Below are positions 50,111 to 64,000 of a stretch of 64,000 bases of DNA, in pieces. Position 1 is the first letter of the stretch, and the number at the start of each line of letters is the position of its first letter. Both the position numbers and the translations under genes were made by a program. The stretch is from the NCBI RefSeq assembly GCF_012932495.1, contig NZ_JABCNG010000001.1:992001-1056000 (forward strand). Direction: 5' to 3'. The DNA is from Novosphingobium sp. SG919 (GTDB taxonomy: Bacteria > Pseudomonadota > Alphaproteobacteria > Sphingomonadales > Sphingomonadaceae). The notes below the pieces were generated by a model. It searched no databases and was not told the origin of the DNA. It worked only from the letters and a program-made list of their open reading frames with translations.

Positions 50111-52423
50111 TCAGCGGAACGAACCGCTGAGCGAAACCCCGATCGTGCGGGGATCGTTGTAGATCCCGGCGCGATAGTTCGAGGTGTCGATCACCCCGAT
50201 CAGGTTGCGCTTGTCGGTCAGGTTGCGGGCAAACACCGCCAGTTCATAGCGGCCCCAGGCAAAGCCAGCCTTGGCGCCCAGCTCGTAATTGCCGTTGGAG
50301 GTGTATTCCACCGTCTTGTACGGCACGTACATGGTATAGCCCTGCAGATTGAAATCGCCGCCGACAAAGGCCTTGAAATCATCGCTGAGCGGCAGGTCGT
50401 AACGGCCCGAGATGTTCAGGTTGAACTTGGGCGCGTTGGGCAGCGGATTGCCGTTGATCTGCGCAAAGTAGTTCGCGCCCACCTGCTTGACCGGGTTGAG
50501 CACGGTTTCCGACAGCACGCCGCCGGCCGAGCCGGCCTGGGCATAGACATTGCTGTCCTTCACTTCGGTGTGCAGCACGCTCACGCCGATATCGAAGCGC
50601 AGGTTCGTTGCCGGGCGCAGGCCCAGTTCCGCTTCCGCGCCATAGCCCACGGCCTTGTCGGCATTGAACAGCACGCCGCTGCCGTTGCTGTCGTTGCCGT
50701 TGAGCTGGATGTCGGTGACGGTGTAGTAGAACCCGGTGAGGTTGAACGTGACGGCATTGTCCAGCCACGCGCTCTTCACGCCGGCTTCCCACGAGGTGTT
50801 CTTTTCCGAATTGGCCGTGGTGAAGGCCGAATTGAACACGGCCGAGCGACCCTGGATGGTCGGGCCACGGAAGCCTCGCGCCACGCGGGCAAAGAACGAC
50901 AGGTCGGAATTGGCGCGATAGAGCAGGCTTGCGTCAAAGCTCGGCTGCGTGTCCGACAGGCGCACGGTGCGCGGCGCGGTGGACGGGAACGTGACGACGC
51001 CGCCCACGGTGTCTGCCGTCTTGAGCAGCGAGGTGGTCTTGGTGTCGTTCGACAGGCGCGCGCCAGCGGTGAAGCGCAGCTTCTCGGTCAGGTCATAGCT
51101 GGCCTGGCCGAACACCGCCCAGCTGGTGTTGACGTTGTGCAGCAGCACCCAGTTGTTGGGATTGGGCGTGGTGCCCAGCGCATTGCTGGTGAGGAAATAG
51201 GCGCGCTGGTCGAACTCGGTGTAATCACGCGAATCGAAGTAGATGCCGCCAAACTGCCACTTGAAGCGGGCCGCATCCGGGCTCGCCAGGCGCAGTTCCT
51301 GGCTCCACTGGTTGAGGCTGCGCAGCACGCCGCGCGATTCGCCATAGCCGGCGCCGCCGAAATTGGCAGCCGCGCCGCCGTCGGTGTCACCCCGGCTGGA
51401 CCCGTGCGAGGCTTCGTAGGCGGTGATCGAGGTCAGCGTCGCGCCGCCGAAATCCTGCACGGCCTTGAGCGAGACGCCCTTGGTCTTGTAGGCCTGCGGG
51501 TTGTTGCCGCCTTCGTCATAGGCAACATTGGTCAGGTCCAGGTTTTCCGGCACGGTGTGCGTGCCCTTCTGGATCGACCCGCGATAGAAGATCGAGGCGC
51601 TGCCGTCATAATCGCGGTAGTGGCCCGACACGCGCAGCGACAGGGTTTCGGTGGGCTGGACCAGCAGCTGCAGGCGCACGTCGCGTTCGTTGAAGCCGCC
51701 CATCACATTGTTGCCGGGCTTGGTGCCGTCGTCGCTCACGCCGGTGTAGGTGTTGTTGATCCAGTTGTCGCGGTGCTGGTAGAGGCCCGACAGGCGGAAG
51801 CTGATGCGGCCATCGCTGGTCAGCGGGCCGCCGACGCCGGCATCCACGTTGATTGCGTTGCGGCTGCCCCAGCTGGCGCTGCCCTGGCCCTGCCACGTGG
51901 CGGTGGGCTGGGCGGTATCGAACTTGACGATGCCGGCCGTGGTGTTGCGGCCGAACAGCGAACCCTGCGGGCCACGCAGCACTTCGACCTGGGCAATATC
52001 GAACGCGGGGTTCGACTTGAGCACGACGTGCTCCATCACCACGTCGTCCTGGATCACCGAGACCGGCTGCGAGGCGCCGAGGTAGAAGTCGATGTTGCCC
52101 AGGCCACGGATATAGAAGCGCGGGAAAATGCGGCCCGTGGTCGATTCAACGTTGAGGCTGGGCACGCGGCCGGCCAGCGAAAGCAGCGTGTCGGCGCCGG
52201 CAGCCTGCAGGTTGTGCAGCAGCTCAGGCTTCATCACCGCCACCGAAACCGGCACGGACATGATGTTTTCCTGGCGGCGCTCGGCGGTCACGACGATAGC
52301 ATCGCCGGTTTCGGCGGCCGTGTCGGCAGCGGTCGGTGCGGTGTCTTGCGCGAATGCTGCGGGCGCGATGGCCGCAAGCGCGGCTCCCGCCAGCATGGCG
52401 GCAGCGAAATGGGTGGTACGCAT
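50111..52423 (-). CDS. TonB-dependent receptor
   Basis: A 770-residue outer-membrane receptor. Signal peptide about 1-26 (ending AFA|Q), then the TonB-box-like GDAIVVTAERRQENIMSVPVSVAV and the plug domain with RFYIRGLGNIDF, QVEVLRGPQGSLFGRNTTAGIV, and the 22-stranded barrel ending YNDPRTIGVSLSGSFR. The ligand is unknown; sphingomonads carry dozens of such receptors. Start at the ATG at 52423 (GGGGAATTT upstream). No partner transporter lies beside it, and rpoD is next on the same strand. Confidence 0.93.
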   Translation of the reverse strand: MRTTHFAAAMLAGAALAAIAPAAFAQDTAPTAADTAAETGDAIVVTAERRQENIMSVPVSVAVMKPELLHNLQAAGADTLLSLAGRVPSLNVESTTGRIFPRFYIRGLGNIDFYLGASQPVSVIQDDVVMEHVVLKSNPAFDIAQVEVLRGPQGSLFGRNTTAGIVKFDTAQPTATWQGQGSASWGSRNAINVDAGVGGPLTSDGRISFRLSGLYQHRDNWINNTYTGVSDDGTKPGNNVMGGFNERDVRLQLLVQPTETLSLRVSGHYRDYDGSASIFYRGSIQKGTHTVPENLDLTNVAYDEGGNNPQAYKTKGVSLKAVQDFGGATLTSITAYEASHGSSRGDTDGGAAANFGGAGYGESRGVLRSLNQWSQELRLASPDAARFKWQFGGIYFDSRDYTEFDQRAYFLTSNALGTTPNPNNWVLLHNVNTSWAVFGQASYDLTEKLRFTAGARLSNDTKTTSLLKTADTVGGVVTFPSTAPRTVRLSDTQPSFDASLLYRANSDLSFFARVARGFRGPTIQGRSAVFNSAFTTANSEKNTSWEAGVKSAWLDNAVTFNLTGFYYTVTDIQLNGNDSNGSGVLFNADKAVGYGAEAELGLRPATNLRFDIGVSVLHTEVKDSNVYAQAGSAGGVLSETVLNPVKQVGANYFAQINGNPLPNAPKFNLNISGRYDLPLSDDFKAFVGGDFNLQGYTMYVPYKTVEYTSNGNYELGAKAGFAWGRYELAVFARNLTDKRNLIGVIDTSNYRAGIYNDPRTIGVSLSGSFR

Positions 52424-52493
52424 GGAAATTCCCCTGACGGAAGGACGCGGTCTTTGCCGCTGTGGTTTGGTCCCTGCGGGGCTATTAGCGTTG

Positions 52494-52531
52494 TGTGTCA
52501 AACCTGTGTCAGACTAATGCAGGTTTGTGTC
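52494..52531. promoter_or_regulatory. repeat-rich region upstream of the TonB receptor
   Basis: TGTGTC occurs at 52494, 52505 and 52526 (11 and 21 bases apart), and CAAACCTG/CAGGTTTG forms an inverted repeat at 52499-52527. Read on the minus strand the first block is a TTGACA -35. It may be a promoter with an operator; the regulator is unknown. Confidence 0.35.
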
Positions 52532-52581
52532 GGTTTCATCTGATACTGATGCCGCATTGCAACACAATGTCCGCAACGCAA

Positions 52582-52614
52582 AAGAGGCGCCAGGCCGGTG
52601 GCCGGGCGCCTCTT
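52582..52614 (-). terminator. rpoD terminator hairpin
   Basis: A nine-base stem AAGAGGCGC/GCGCCTCTT with an inner GGCC/GGCC helix is followed on the minus strand by TTGC after the stem's own TT. It lies 26 bases after the rpoD stop and separates rpoD from the TonB receptor. Confidence 0.8.
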
Positions 52615-52639
52615 GCATGATGGGGCAGGAATGCCGCGC

Positions 52640-54640
<2,001 letters not shown>

Positions 54641-54736
54641 TAACCCCGGTACCACCCTTTGACGTCATGCCGCTTTGGCCCTGGTCGGGGCCTAGGCCGG
54701 GATCGCGGCCGGTCTCGGGCGATCCCTATCTACCTA

Positions 54737-56614
54737 TTATAACGATGCACGAGTGCGACCCATTTGCCCCAACCGGGCCAGCAATGCCAGCCTTCGTTGC
54801 AGCAATCGTTGCTGTTCGGCAAAGCTATCCTCGGAAAAATCGCTTTCCAGGCGCTCTGTCGCGTGCGCCAGCGCCGATTCCACCGCCGGAAGATCCACGA
54901 TCAGCTCGATTGCCTCGGCCAGTTCGTCAAGCGCAGTTGCGCTCGTTTCGGACAAGAAGCCGAATCGCAGCCCATCGTAATCGTCTGCCTGTGGCACCCG
55001 TAGCTGCCGCTCCAGCAATATGGGGCGCAAGGCGGCGCTTTCAAGCGGGGCGCCCGATTCGGCAAAGGCCAGCAAAGTATCGAGCAGTGCCGCCATGCCG
55101 GGATTAGCCGGATGGATGCGGGCCAGCGCCTCGCCATGGCCGGCCAGCGCGGCGGGATGGACCACCAGCCCGGCTAGCACAGCGGCCAGCAGGGCGTCGC
55201 CCGATCCCACTTTCTGTTGCAGGCGGCTGGCCGCCTCGGCGGGCAGGGGCGGGGGCGCGGGCTTCCACGGGCCACCTCGGCGCTGCTGCCCGCCCTGGAA
55301 GCTGCCGCCGCCGGCCTGGCGCGGGGTAAACGCCGGCCGCTCGCGCCGGGCAAAGGCCAGTTCGCCAAACCGGTCGAGCAATTCGCGGCGATAGAGCGCC
55401 TTGATGTCGGGGTGCTGGATCGTTTCGCAATGGGCCAGCAGGCGCGCTTTCAGGCCGGCCTTGTCCTCCGGCGTGGCGAGCGGCAGGGCGTCGCGCTCGC
55501 CCTGCCATAGCACCTCGACCAGGCTGCGCGCCGTACCCAGCAGATCAAGCATGGCTTCGCGCCCGCGCTTCTTGACCACGTCGTCGGGGTCCATGCCATC
55601 GGGCAGGGTCACGATGCGCAGGGAATGGCCGGGGCGCAGCAAGGGCAGGGCGCGCGTCACCGCTTTCATCGCCGCGCGCTGCCCGGCGGCGTCCCCGTCA
55701 AAGCACAAGGTGGGGCATTCGGTCACGCGCCACAGCCGCTCGATCTGGTGCTCGGTCAGCGCGGTACCCAGCGGGGCCACCGCCTCGGCAATGCCGGCCG
55801 CGGCCAGGGCCACCACGTCCATATAGCCTTCGACCACCACGATCCGCGCGGCACTGCGTGCGGCGGGCGCGGCGCGGTGCAGGTTGTAAAGCGTGCGGCC
55901 CTTGTCGAACAGCGGCGTATCGGGCGAATTGAGATACTTGGGCGCGTCGGTCTTGTCGGCGGCCAGGATGCGCCCGCCGAACGCGATGATCCGCCCGCGC
56001 TGGTCGGCAATCGGCAGCATCAGCCGGCCGCGAAAGCGGTCGTACGGCGCCTTGCCGTCCACCACGATCTGCAGGCCCGCCTCGATCAGCATCTCTTCGG
56101 GAAACTGCGAGAGCGCCTCTTTCAGGGCGGTGCGGCTATCGGGCGCATAACCAAAGCCGAATTCGCGCGCCACGCGCTCGGGAAACCCGCGCGAGGCAAG
56201 ATAGGCACGCGCCTGTTCCGCGCCCGGCGCCTTGAGGCTGGCCGCAAAGAAATCCTGCGCGGCTTGCATCACGTCGTGCAACGATTTGGCCGCCTGCGCG
56301 CGCTGCGCCGCCTGGCGGTCCATCTCGGGCATGTCCATGCCCGCCTGCGCCGCCAGTTCCTTGACCGCCTCGATGAACGGCAGGCCCTGGTGATCGGTCA
56401 TCCAGCGGATGACATCGCCATGCGCACCACAGCCAAAGCAGTGGTAGAAGCCCTTTTCGTCGTTGATCGTGAAGCTGGGCGTCTTCTCGTTGTGGAACGG
56501 GCAACACGCCTTGAACTCGCGCCCCGCCTTCTGCACGCGGATCGACCGCCCGATCACGCTCGACAGCGAAATCCGGTTGCGCAGTTCATCCAGCCATTGC
56601 GGGGTCAGGCTCAT
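54737..56614 (-). CDS. dnaG: DNA primase
   Basis: It synthesises RNA primers for replication. 625 residues: N-terminal CHC2 zinc finger with Cys38, His41, Cys59 and Cys62 (CCPFHNEKTPSF..YHCFGCG), the Toprim domain with VVVEGYMDVVALA and FDGDAAGQ, and a C-terminal helicase-interaction domain. It belongs to the yqeY-dnaG-rpoD group known as the macromolecular synthesis arrangement. Confidence 0.97.
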   Translation of the reverse strand: MSLTPQWLDELRNRISLSSVIGRSIRVQKAGREFKACCPFHNEKTPSFTINDEKGFYHCFGCGAHGDVIRWMTDHQGLPFIEAVKELAAQAGMDMPEMDRQAAQRAQAAKSLHDVMQAAQDFFAASLKAPGAEQARAYLASRGFPERVAREFGFGYAPDSRTALKEALSQFPEEMLIEAGLQIVVDGKAPYDRFRGRLMLPIADQRGRIIAFGGRILAADKTDAPKYLNSPDTPLFDKGRTLYNLHRAAPAARSAARIVVVEGYMDVVALAAAGIAEAVAPLGTALTEHQIERLWRVTECPTLCFDGDAAGQRAAMKAVTRALPLLRPGHSLRIVTLPDGMDPDDVVKKRGREAMLDLLGTARSLVEVLWQGERDALPLATPEDKAGLKARLLAHCETIQHPDIKALYRRELLDRFGELAFARRERPAFTPRQAGGGSFQGGQQRRGGPWKPAPPPLPAEAASRLQQKVGSGDALLAAVLAGLVVHPAALAGHGEALARIHPANPGMAALLDTLLAFAESGAPLESAALRPILLERQLRVPQADDYDGLRFGFLSETSATALDELAEAIELIVDLPAVESALAHATERLESDFSEDSFAEQQRLLQRRLALLARLGQMGRTRASL

Positions 56615-56623
56615 GGCGTTGCC

Positions 56624-56741
56624 CGATCCTCCCTCGCGCAGCGGGGGAGGGGGACCGCGCGCGCAGCGCGGGGTGGAGGGGGGCCGCCCCCTCCGTCAGG
56701 CCTGCGGCCTGCCACCCCCCCCGCGATGCGAGGGAGGATCG
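56624..56741. repeat. palindromic intergenic element, dnaG-yqeY gap
   Basis: A 14-base perfect inverted repeat CGATCCTCCCTCGC/GCGAGGGAGGATCG (56624-56637 and 56728-56741) encloses GC-rich blocks with their own complementarity. It resembles the filler at 8381-8446 and 30720-30831. It may act as a hairpin in the yqeY-dnaG transcript. Confidence 0.6.
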
Positions 56742-56780
56742 AGGTCACTGGGGGGACGGAGGCAAAGGCGGCCATGCGGT

Positions 56781-57233
56781 TCAGCTCAACGCCGCCTTCA
56801 CCAGCCCGCTTGCTTTGCTCATGTCGATCTGGGTGCCGTGGCGCGCTTTCAGTTCGCCCACCACGCGGCCCATGTCCTTCATGCCGGTGGCGCCCAGTTC
56901 ATCCTTGATCGTGGCAATCGCGGCTTTCACGTCGTCTTCCGACATCTGCGCCGGCAGGAAATCCTCGATCACGGCCAGTTCGGCCTTTTCCACGTCGGCC
57001 AGTTCCTGGCGGCCGCCCTGCTCGAACAGGGCAATCGATTCGCGGCGCTGCTTGACCATCTTCTGCAGCACGTCGATCACGATGGCATCGTCTTCGGGCA
57101 CCACCGTGGCGGTGCGCAGTTCGATGTCCTTGTCCTTGAGCTTGGCCAGGATCAGGCGGACGGCCGCCAGGCGCCCCTTGTCTCCGGCTTTCATGGCAGC
57201 CACTTGCGCAGCCTTGATCGTGTCGCGGATCAT
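56781..57233 (-). CDS. GatB/YqeY domain protein
   Basis: A 150-residue YqeY-family protein (helical, related to the tail domain of GatB and often linked to dnaG-rpoD loci). MIRDTIKAAQVAAMKAGDKGRLAAVRLILAKLKDKDIELR and FLPAQMSEDDVKAAIATIKDELGATGMKDMGRVVGELKARHGTQIDMSKASGLVKAAL are typical. It may bind tRNA, as the GatB tail does. It is divergent from carA, with 160 bases between. Confidence 0.9.
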   Translation of the reverse strand: MIRDTIKAAQVAAMKAGDKGRLAAVRLILAKLKDKDIELRTATVVPEDDAIVIDVLQKMVKQRRESIALFEQGGRQELADVEKAELAVIEDFLPAQMSEDDVKAAIATIKDELGATGMKDMGRVVGELKARHGTQIDMSKASGLVKAALS

Positions 57234-57393
57234 GTCTCTCGATTCCTGTGGGTGGATGCCGCGCCGATGGCGGCAAAGGATTCCTCCTAGGACAAACTTT
57301 CTTGAACCGCTAGGTTGACGCTGCGGCCTTAGGGGCGTAGCGGCCGGGCCTTAGCAACATCGCCAGAACCCCTGCCAACGGAGCGCCCCCATA

Positions 57394-58569
57394 ATGGCCG
57401 ACCCCGCCCTTTCGCTTGCGTCCCAACCAGAAGGATCGACGGGTGTTCTCGTCCTTGCCGACGGTTCGGTCGCCTGGGGCCGAGGCTTTGGCGCCGTGGG
57501 CGAAGCCGTGGGCGAAGTGTGCTTCAACACTGCGATGACCGGCTACCAGGAAGTGATGACCGATCCGAGCTATGCCTCGCAGATCGTCACCTTCACGTTT
57601 CCGCACATCGGCAACGTCGGCACCAATCCCGAAGACATGGAAAGCCACGGCGTGCCCGGCGCCGTGGGCTGCGTGGTGCGCGAAGACGTGACCGCGCCGG
57701 CCAACTTCCGCGCGCAGGGCACGTTCCAGCAGTGGATGGAGCGCCAGGGCCGCATCGGCCTGGCCGGGATCGACACCCGTGCGCTCACGCGCCGCATCCG
57801 TGTGGGCGGCGCCCCCAACGCCGTGATCGCGCACAACCCCGAAGGCAAGTTCGACCTCGAAGCGCTGCTCGACAAGGCGCGCGCCTGGCAGGGCCTGGAA
57901 GGGCTGGACCTGGCCCGCGTGGTCAGCCGCGAGGCGCAGGAAGAATGGCAGGGTTCGGTCTGGCACCTGGGGCAGGGCTATACCCGCCCCGAAGGCACCG
58001 GCCGCCCGCATGTGGTCGCCATGGATTTCGGCGCCAAGGACAATATCTTCCGCAACCTGGTCAAGGCCGGGGCAGACGTGACCGTAGTGCCCGCGCAGAC
58101 CGGGTTCGACGCGATCATGGCCTTGCAGCCCGCCGGCGTGTTCCTCTCCAACGGCCCTGGCGATCCGGCCGCGACCGGCGCCTATGCGGTGCCGGTGATC
58201 CAGAAGCTGCTGGCGGCCGACGTGCCGATCTTCGGCATTTGCCTGGGCCACCAGATGCTCGGCCTTGCCGCCGGCGCGCGCACCACCAAGATGAACCAGG
58301 GCCATCGCGGCGCCAACCATCCGGTGAAGCGCAACGAGGATGGCGTTGTGGAAATCACCTCGATGAACCATGGCTTTGCCGTGGACAACGCGCCGGGTTC
58401 GCTGCCCGAGAACGTCATCGAAACCCATGTCTCGCTGTTCGACGGTTCCAACTGCGGGATCGCGATTGCCGGCAAGAAGGCGTTCGGCGTGCAATACCAC
58501 CCCGAAGCCTCGCCCGGCCCACAGGACAGCTTCTATCTGTTTGAAAAGTTCGTGAGCATGCTGGGCTGA
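57394..58569 (+). CDS. carA: carbamoyl-phosphate synthase small subunit
   Basis: It supplies ammonia from glutamine to CarB for pyrimidine and arginine synthesis. 391 residues: N-terminal CPSase domain ([34 protein letters not shown]) and class I glutamine amidotransferase with catalytic Cys283 in GICLGHQM and the His-Glu in [15 protein letters not shown] at 57394. It is followed by carB after 76 bases. Confidence 0.97.
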   Translation: MADPALSLASQPEGSTGVLVLADGSVAWGRGFGAVGEAVGEVCFNTAMTGYQEVMTDPSYASQIVTFTFPHIGNVGTNPEDMESHGVPGAVGCVVREDVTAPANFRAQGTFQQWMERQGRIGLAGIDTRALTRRIRVGGAPNAVIAHNPEGKFDLEALLDKARAWQGLEGLDLARVVSREAQEEWQGSVWHLGQGYTRPEGTGRPHVVAMDFGAKDNIFRNLVKAGADVTVVPAQTGFDAIMALQPAGVFLSNGPGDPAATGAYAVPVIQKLLAADVPIFGICLGHQMLGLAAGARTTKMNQGHRGANHPVKRNEDGVVEITSMNHGFAVDNAPGSLPENVIETHVSLFDGSNCGIAIAGKKAFGVQYHPEASPGPQDSFYLFEKFVSMLG

Positions 58570-58645
58570 CTGCCCGCAACCTCTTCACGAACCCATCCGC
58601 CGTGCCCGGCACGGCCGACGCAAGAACAAAGACAAAGGCCCTCCC

Positions 58646-61960
<3,315 letters not shown>

Positions 61961-61997
61961 TCGTCCAAGGGTTCCCCTCCCACAGCGGTTAAATGCG

Positions 61998-62020
61998 GCC
62001 GGGCTGGTTTTCAGCCCGGC
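61998..62020 (+). terminator. possible terminator or leader hairpin after carB
   Basis: The eight-base stem GCCGGGCT/AGCCCGGC with loop GGTTTTC is followed by GGGGGAACGG and then TTTTCCC. It lies 38 bases after the carB stop and 60 bases before greA. The T-run is weak, so partial read-through to greA is likely. Confidence 0.45.
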
Positions 62021-62079
62021 GGGGGAACGGTTTTCCCTTGAACCGATTGGGCCAGGGAATTGAAAGAGAAGGATTACGG

Positions 62080-62556
62080 ATGGCCAGTGTAGAAAAGCTG
62101 CCGATGCTCCAGGAAGGCTATGAAAAGCTGACCGCAGAGCTCAAGCTGCTGCGCGAGGAGCGTCCCAAGATTGTCGACGCCATCGAGGAAGCACGCGCCC
62201 ACGGCGATCTTTCCGAAAATGCCGAATATCACGCCGCCAAGGAACGCCAGGGCCAGGTGGAAGCGACGATCGCGGATCTCGAAGACAAGATCAGCCGTGC
62301 GCACATCATCGATCCCACCACCCTTTCGGGTGATCGCATCGTGTTCGGCGCCACGGTCACGCTGCTCGACGATGATGAAAAGCCGGTGCGCTACCAGATC
62401 GTCGGCCAGGCCGAGGCCGACGCCAAGCGCGGCCGGATCAGCTACAACTCGCCGCTGGGCCGCGCGCTGATCGGCCGCAAGGTGGACGAAGAGATCGAAG
62501 TGACCGTCCCTTCGGGCGACAAGTTCTATCTCGTCCAGAAGATCGAGTTCATCTGA
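62080..62556 (+). CDS. greA: transcription elongation factor GreA
   Basis: It rescues backtracked RNA polymerase by stimulating transcript cleavage. 158 residues: N-terminal coiled coil (about 1-75) with the acidic tip region [23 protein letters not shown], then the globular FKBP-like C-domain ([49 protein letters not shown]). ATG at 62080 has AAGGA seven bases upstream; the longer frame from 61993 is not conserved. Confidence 0.97.
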   Translation: MASVEKLPMLQEGYEKLTAELKLLREERPKIVDAIEEARAHGDLSENAEYHAAKERQGQVEATIADLEDKISRAHIIDPTTLSGDRIVFGATVTLLDDDEKPVRYQIVGQAEADAKRGRISYNSPLGRALIGRKVDEEIEVTVPSGDKFYLVQKIEFI

Positions 62557-62578
62557 GACCGACCTTCCAAGCATCATC

Positions 62579-62616
62579 AAAAAGCCCCCGGAAACCAATG
62601 TTTCCGGGGGCTTTTT
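62579..62616. terminator. bidirectional terminator
   Basis: A perfect 17-base stem AAAAAGCCCCCGGAAAC/GTTTCCGGGGGCTTTTT with a four-base loop lies between the converging greA and DUF4170 genes. With A/T runs on both sides it can end both. Confidence 0.95.
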
Positions 62617-62634
62617 GCTGTGCCTTGCGGCCGG

Positions 62635-62856
62635 TCAGGCTTCGCTCTGCGCCGGATCGAGCAGCTTGTGGAGGTGCACCACCACATAGCGCATTTCAGC
62701 GTCGTCAACCGTACGCTGCGCAGCCGAGCGCCACGCTTCTTCAGCGGCGGCATAATCGGCATAGACGCCAACGAGGTCGATGGCCTTGAGGTCGACAAAA
62801 TCGAGGGTCTGCGGGTCTTTCACCCGGCCGCCCATCACGAGGTGGAGTTTCTGCAT
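62635..62856 (-). CDS. DUF4170 family small protein
   Basis: A 73-residue protein, MQKLHLVMGGRVKDPQTLDFV.. with VGVYADYAAAEEAWRSAAQRTVDDAEMRYVVVHLHKLLDP, the pattern of DUF4170, common in Alphaproteobacteria and of unknown function. ATG at 62856 has GGAAGG upstream. It appears to be cytoplasmic. Confidence 0.85.
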   Translation of the reverse strand: MQKLHLVMGGRVKDPQTLDFVDLKAIDLVGVYADYAAAEEAWRSAAQRTVDDAEMRYVVVHLHKLLDPAQSEA

Positions 62857-62987
62857 TGTGGCCCTTCCCTGGGAGGATGCGCCACAGCCGATGGCAAACT
62901 GCGCGCCTTTGCGCAAGGCCCGTGCACATGGCTGCATTTGCAACCTGCGCACGGGCGTTTGCGCAAAATGGGCGTCAGGCCCTGTGT

Positions 62988-63554
62988 TCAGCGCTTGAAC
63001 CGCGCGGCGAGCTCGCTTGCCTTGGCCAAGGCGGCATCGGCTGCTTCGCGCACCACGTGGCCGGCAACATCGGCCAGGTCGCCGGCTTTCTTGCGCGCCT
63101 CGCCAGCGCCATCGGCCAGTTTGCCACCGGCATCGCTGCCGATATCTTCCAGTTTGTGCACGCTGTCACGGCCGGCTTCGGCCGCCTTGGCGGCATAGGC
63201 CATGGCCACTTCGGCAGCGAGCGTCGCCAGTGCGCCCGCTTTCTTGCTGAGGCCGGCTGCCGCCTGTTCCGCCGGACCGGCGAAATCGGCGAAGCTGCGG
63301 CTGGGCGGCGCCTTGCGGGCTCGCCCCGCCAGCTTGCCGACGACGAGGCCGAGGGCGATCCCGCCGGCAAGCGCTGCCAGCGGGTGTTGTTCCACCACCT
63401 GGCGCACGGTGGTACCGACATCGGCTGCCTTGGCGCGCGCCTGGGCCAGGCGGTCGGTGGTGTTGGCGCCGGCGTTGTCTTGAACCGGCTGCTCGGCCTC
63501 GGCCGGCGTGGCCAGGGCTAGGTCGGGCGTCTGCTTGGTTTCTTCGCTCACCAT
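62988..63554 (-). CDS. uncharacterised Ala-rich helical protein with one membrane segment
   Basis: A 188-residue protein. A short hydrophobic segment HPLAALAGGIALGLVVGKLAG (about 57-77) follows an acidic N-terminus, then a long Ala/Lys/Glu-rich amphipathic helix region. The HPLAALAGGIALG piece resembles the membrane anchor of ElaB/DUF883-type proteins, but I do not call the family. The ATG at 63554 follows GGAGG and overlaps the stop of the next gene. Confidence 0.7.
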   Translation of the reverse strand: MVSEETKQTPDLALATPAEAEQPVQDNAGANTTDRLAQARAKAADVGTTVRQVVEQHPLAALAGGIALGLVVGKLAGRARKAPPSRSFADFAGPAEQAAAGLSKKAGALATLAAEVAMAYAAKAAEAGRDSVHKLEDIGSDAGGKLADGAGEARKKAGDLADVAGHVVREAADAALAKASELAARFKR

Positions 63555-63910
63555 AATCCTCCAGATTTGCGCCCCCGATGTATATTCGCCCAGCTGCGTC
63601 GTGCCGGTTGGCCAAACCATCCGGCGGGCCGTTTGCGCCACAGCCATTGGGCCAGCGTGGCCAAGGGCGCGCGCAAGGTCCATCCGGCCAGCAGCACCAG
63701 CGTGGTGATGAGGGCAGGGGCCGTGTCGCGCACCACGGTGCCCGCGCCGTCGATCGCCTCGACCATTTCGTCGATCAGCCGCTCACGCAGGCGCAATCCA
63801 AGCGGACGGGCCGTCAGGTCATCTTTCAACCCAACCAGTTGCGCGCGCATGTCCTGCCAGGCTTGCGCGCGGGCCTGGGCCGTGGCGAGCAGGGTGTCTT
63901 CAGCGCTCAT
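63548..63910 (-). CDS. small membrane protein, unknown function
   Basis: A 120-residue protein with an amphipathic N-terminal half (AQAWQDMRAQLVGLKDDLTARPLGLRLRERLIDEMVEAIDG) and one or two hydrophobic helices (DTAPALITTLVLLAGWTLRAPLATLAQWL), ending in a basic tail. No family recognised. Its start overlaps the stop of the partial gene upstream by two bases (ATGA) and its own stop overlaps the next gene, so these genes are strongly coupled. Confidence 0.7.
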   Translation of the reverse strand: MSAEDTLLATAQARAQAWQDMRAQLVGLKDDLTARPLGLRLRERLIDEMVEAIDGAGTVVRDTAPALITTLVLLAGWTLRAPLATLAQWLWRKRPAGWFGQPARRSWANIHRGRKSGGLW

Positions 63911-64000
63911 GCCTCACTCTCCTGCACGGCATTTTCCTGCACTGCGGCGACCACGGCCTCTTCGGCCTTGGTCGGTTTGCCCAGCACGGTGTCGCGCGCA
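63907..64000 (-). CDS. partial gene, C-terminal end only
   Basis: Only the last 30 codons are in the window, an acidic Ala/Glu-rich tail ending VQENAVQESEA, read toward the gene at 63910, whose ATG overlaps this stop. The main part lies beyond position 64000. From the coupled small membrane genes after it, a membrane or holin-like protein is possible but not shown. Confidence 0.55.
   Translation of the reverse strand, partial: ARDTVLGKPTKAEEAVVAAVQENAVQESEA

Noticed and set aside
57234..57393. Leader or riboswitch before carA
   Set aside because: No stable hairpin with covariation or leader peptide could be seen; GGCC blocks pair only trivially.

Overview
The window is GC-rich chromosomal DNA from an alphaproteobacterium, most likely a member of the Sphingomonadales close to Novosphingobium or Sphingobium. 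This is inferred from gene order: nuoN-birA-coaX-rnj-DUF1467; phoR-pstSCAB-phoU-phoB; GatB/YqeY-dnaG-rpoD beside carA-carB-greA; and rpiB-glyA-nrdR. The P450cam-like cytochrome P450, DUF4170 protein and TonB receptor also fit. No 16S gene is present, so the genus is not proven. Almost all genes are housekeeping; I see no prophage, transposase, integrase or CRISPR array.

Layout. 1-6022 (+): the end of the nuo operon, then biotin ligase, pantothenate kinase, RNase J and a small membrane protein. 6110-8380: bestrophin-like channel, small membrane protein and a divergent LysR regulator. 8447-15848 (-): a complete phosphate-sensing and uptake locus with a clear PHO box in front of pstS. 16334-17013: a small unknown gene and three identical tRNA-Glu genes. 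17118-20979: recJ, a flavodoxin-like protein, and an overlapping gene pair encoding an uncharacterised protein and an AHH-type putative nuclease. 21041-29035 (-): leuA, a YceI protein, an I78 inhibitor-like lipoprotein, ilvC, ilvH, ilvB and miaA. 29028-34846: serB and coq4, purL (-), then xseB, ispA and coaD. 34956-41141: cyclophilin, queA, then a P450, FUSC and TauE block, then tgt. 41239-45245: S9 peptidase, small protein, LysR regulator and a second YceI gene. 45371-49952 (-): rpsD; trmJ, nrdR, glyA and rpiB; a DUF2059 protein. 50111-57233 (-): TonB receptor, rpoD, dnaG and yqeY. 57394-62556 (+): carA, carB and greA. 62635-64000 (-): DUF4170 protein and a run of small overlapping membrane or helical genes.

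The most interesting signals are regulatory RNAs. (1) The leuA leader encodes a 16-residue peptide with four Leu codons in seven positions. Its Leu-codon region is perfectly complementary, over 10 bp, to the leuA Shine-Dalgarno region, which suggests leucine-responsive translational attenuation. (2) The ilvB leader carries two tandem copies of the same bulged terminator-like hairpin, with stems that differ but still pair, in a place where ilvB transcription probably has to read through them. (3) The AHH nuclease-like gene is translationally coupled to an upstream gene of unknown function.

The genes cover energy metabolism (nuo), cofactors (birA, coaX, coaD, coq4, ispA), phosphate response (pho/pst), branched-chain amino acids (ilv/leu), purine and pyrimidine synthesis (purL, carAB), tRNA modification (miaA, queA, tgt, trmJ) and the transcription/replication core (rpoD, dnaG, greA, nrdR). 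All calls come from reading the sequence; no database search was run.
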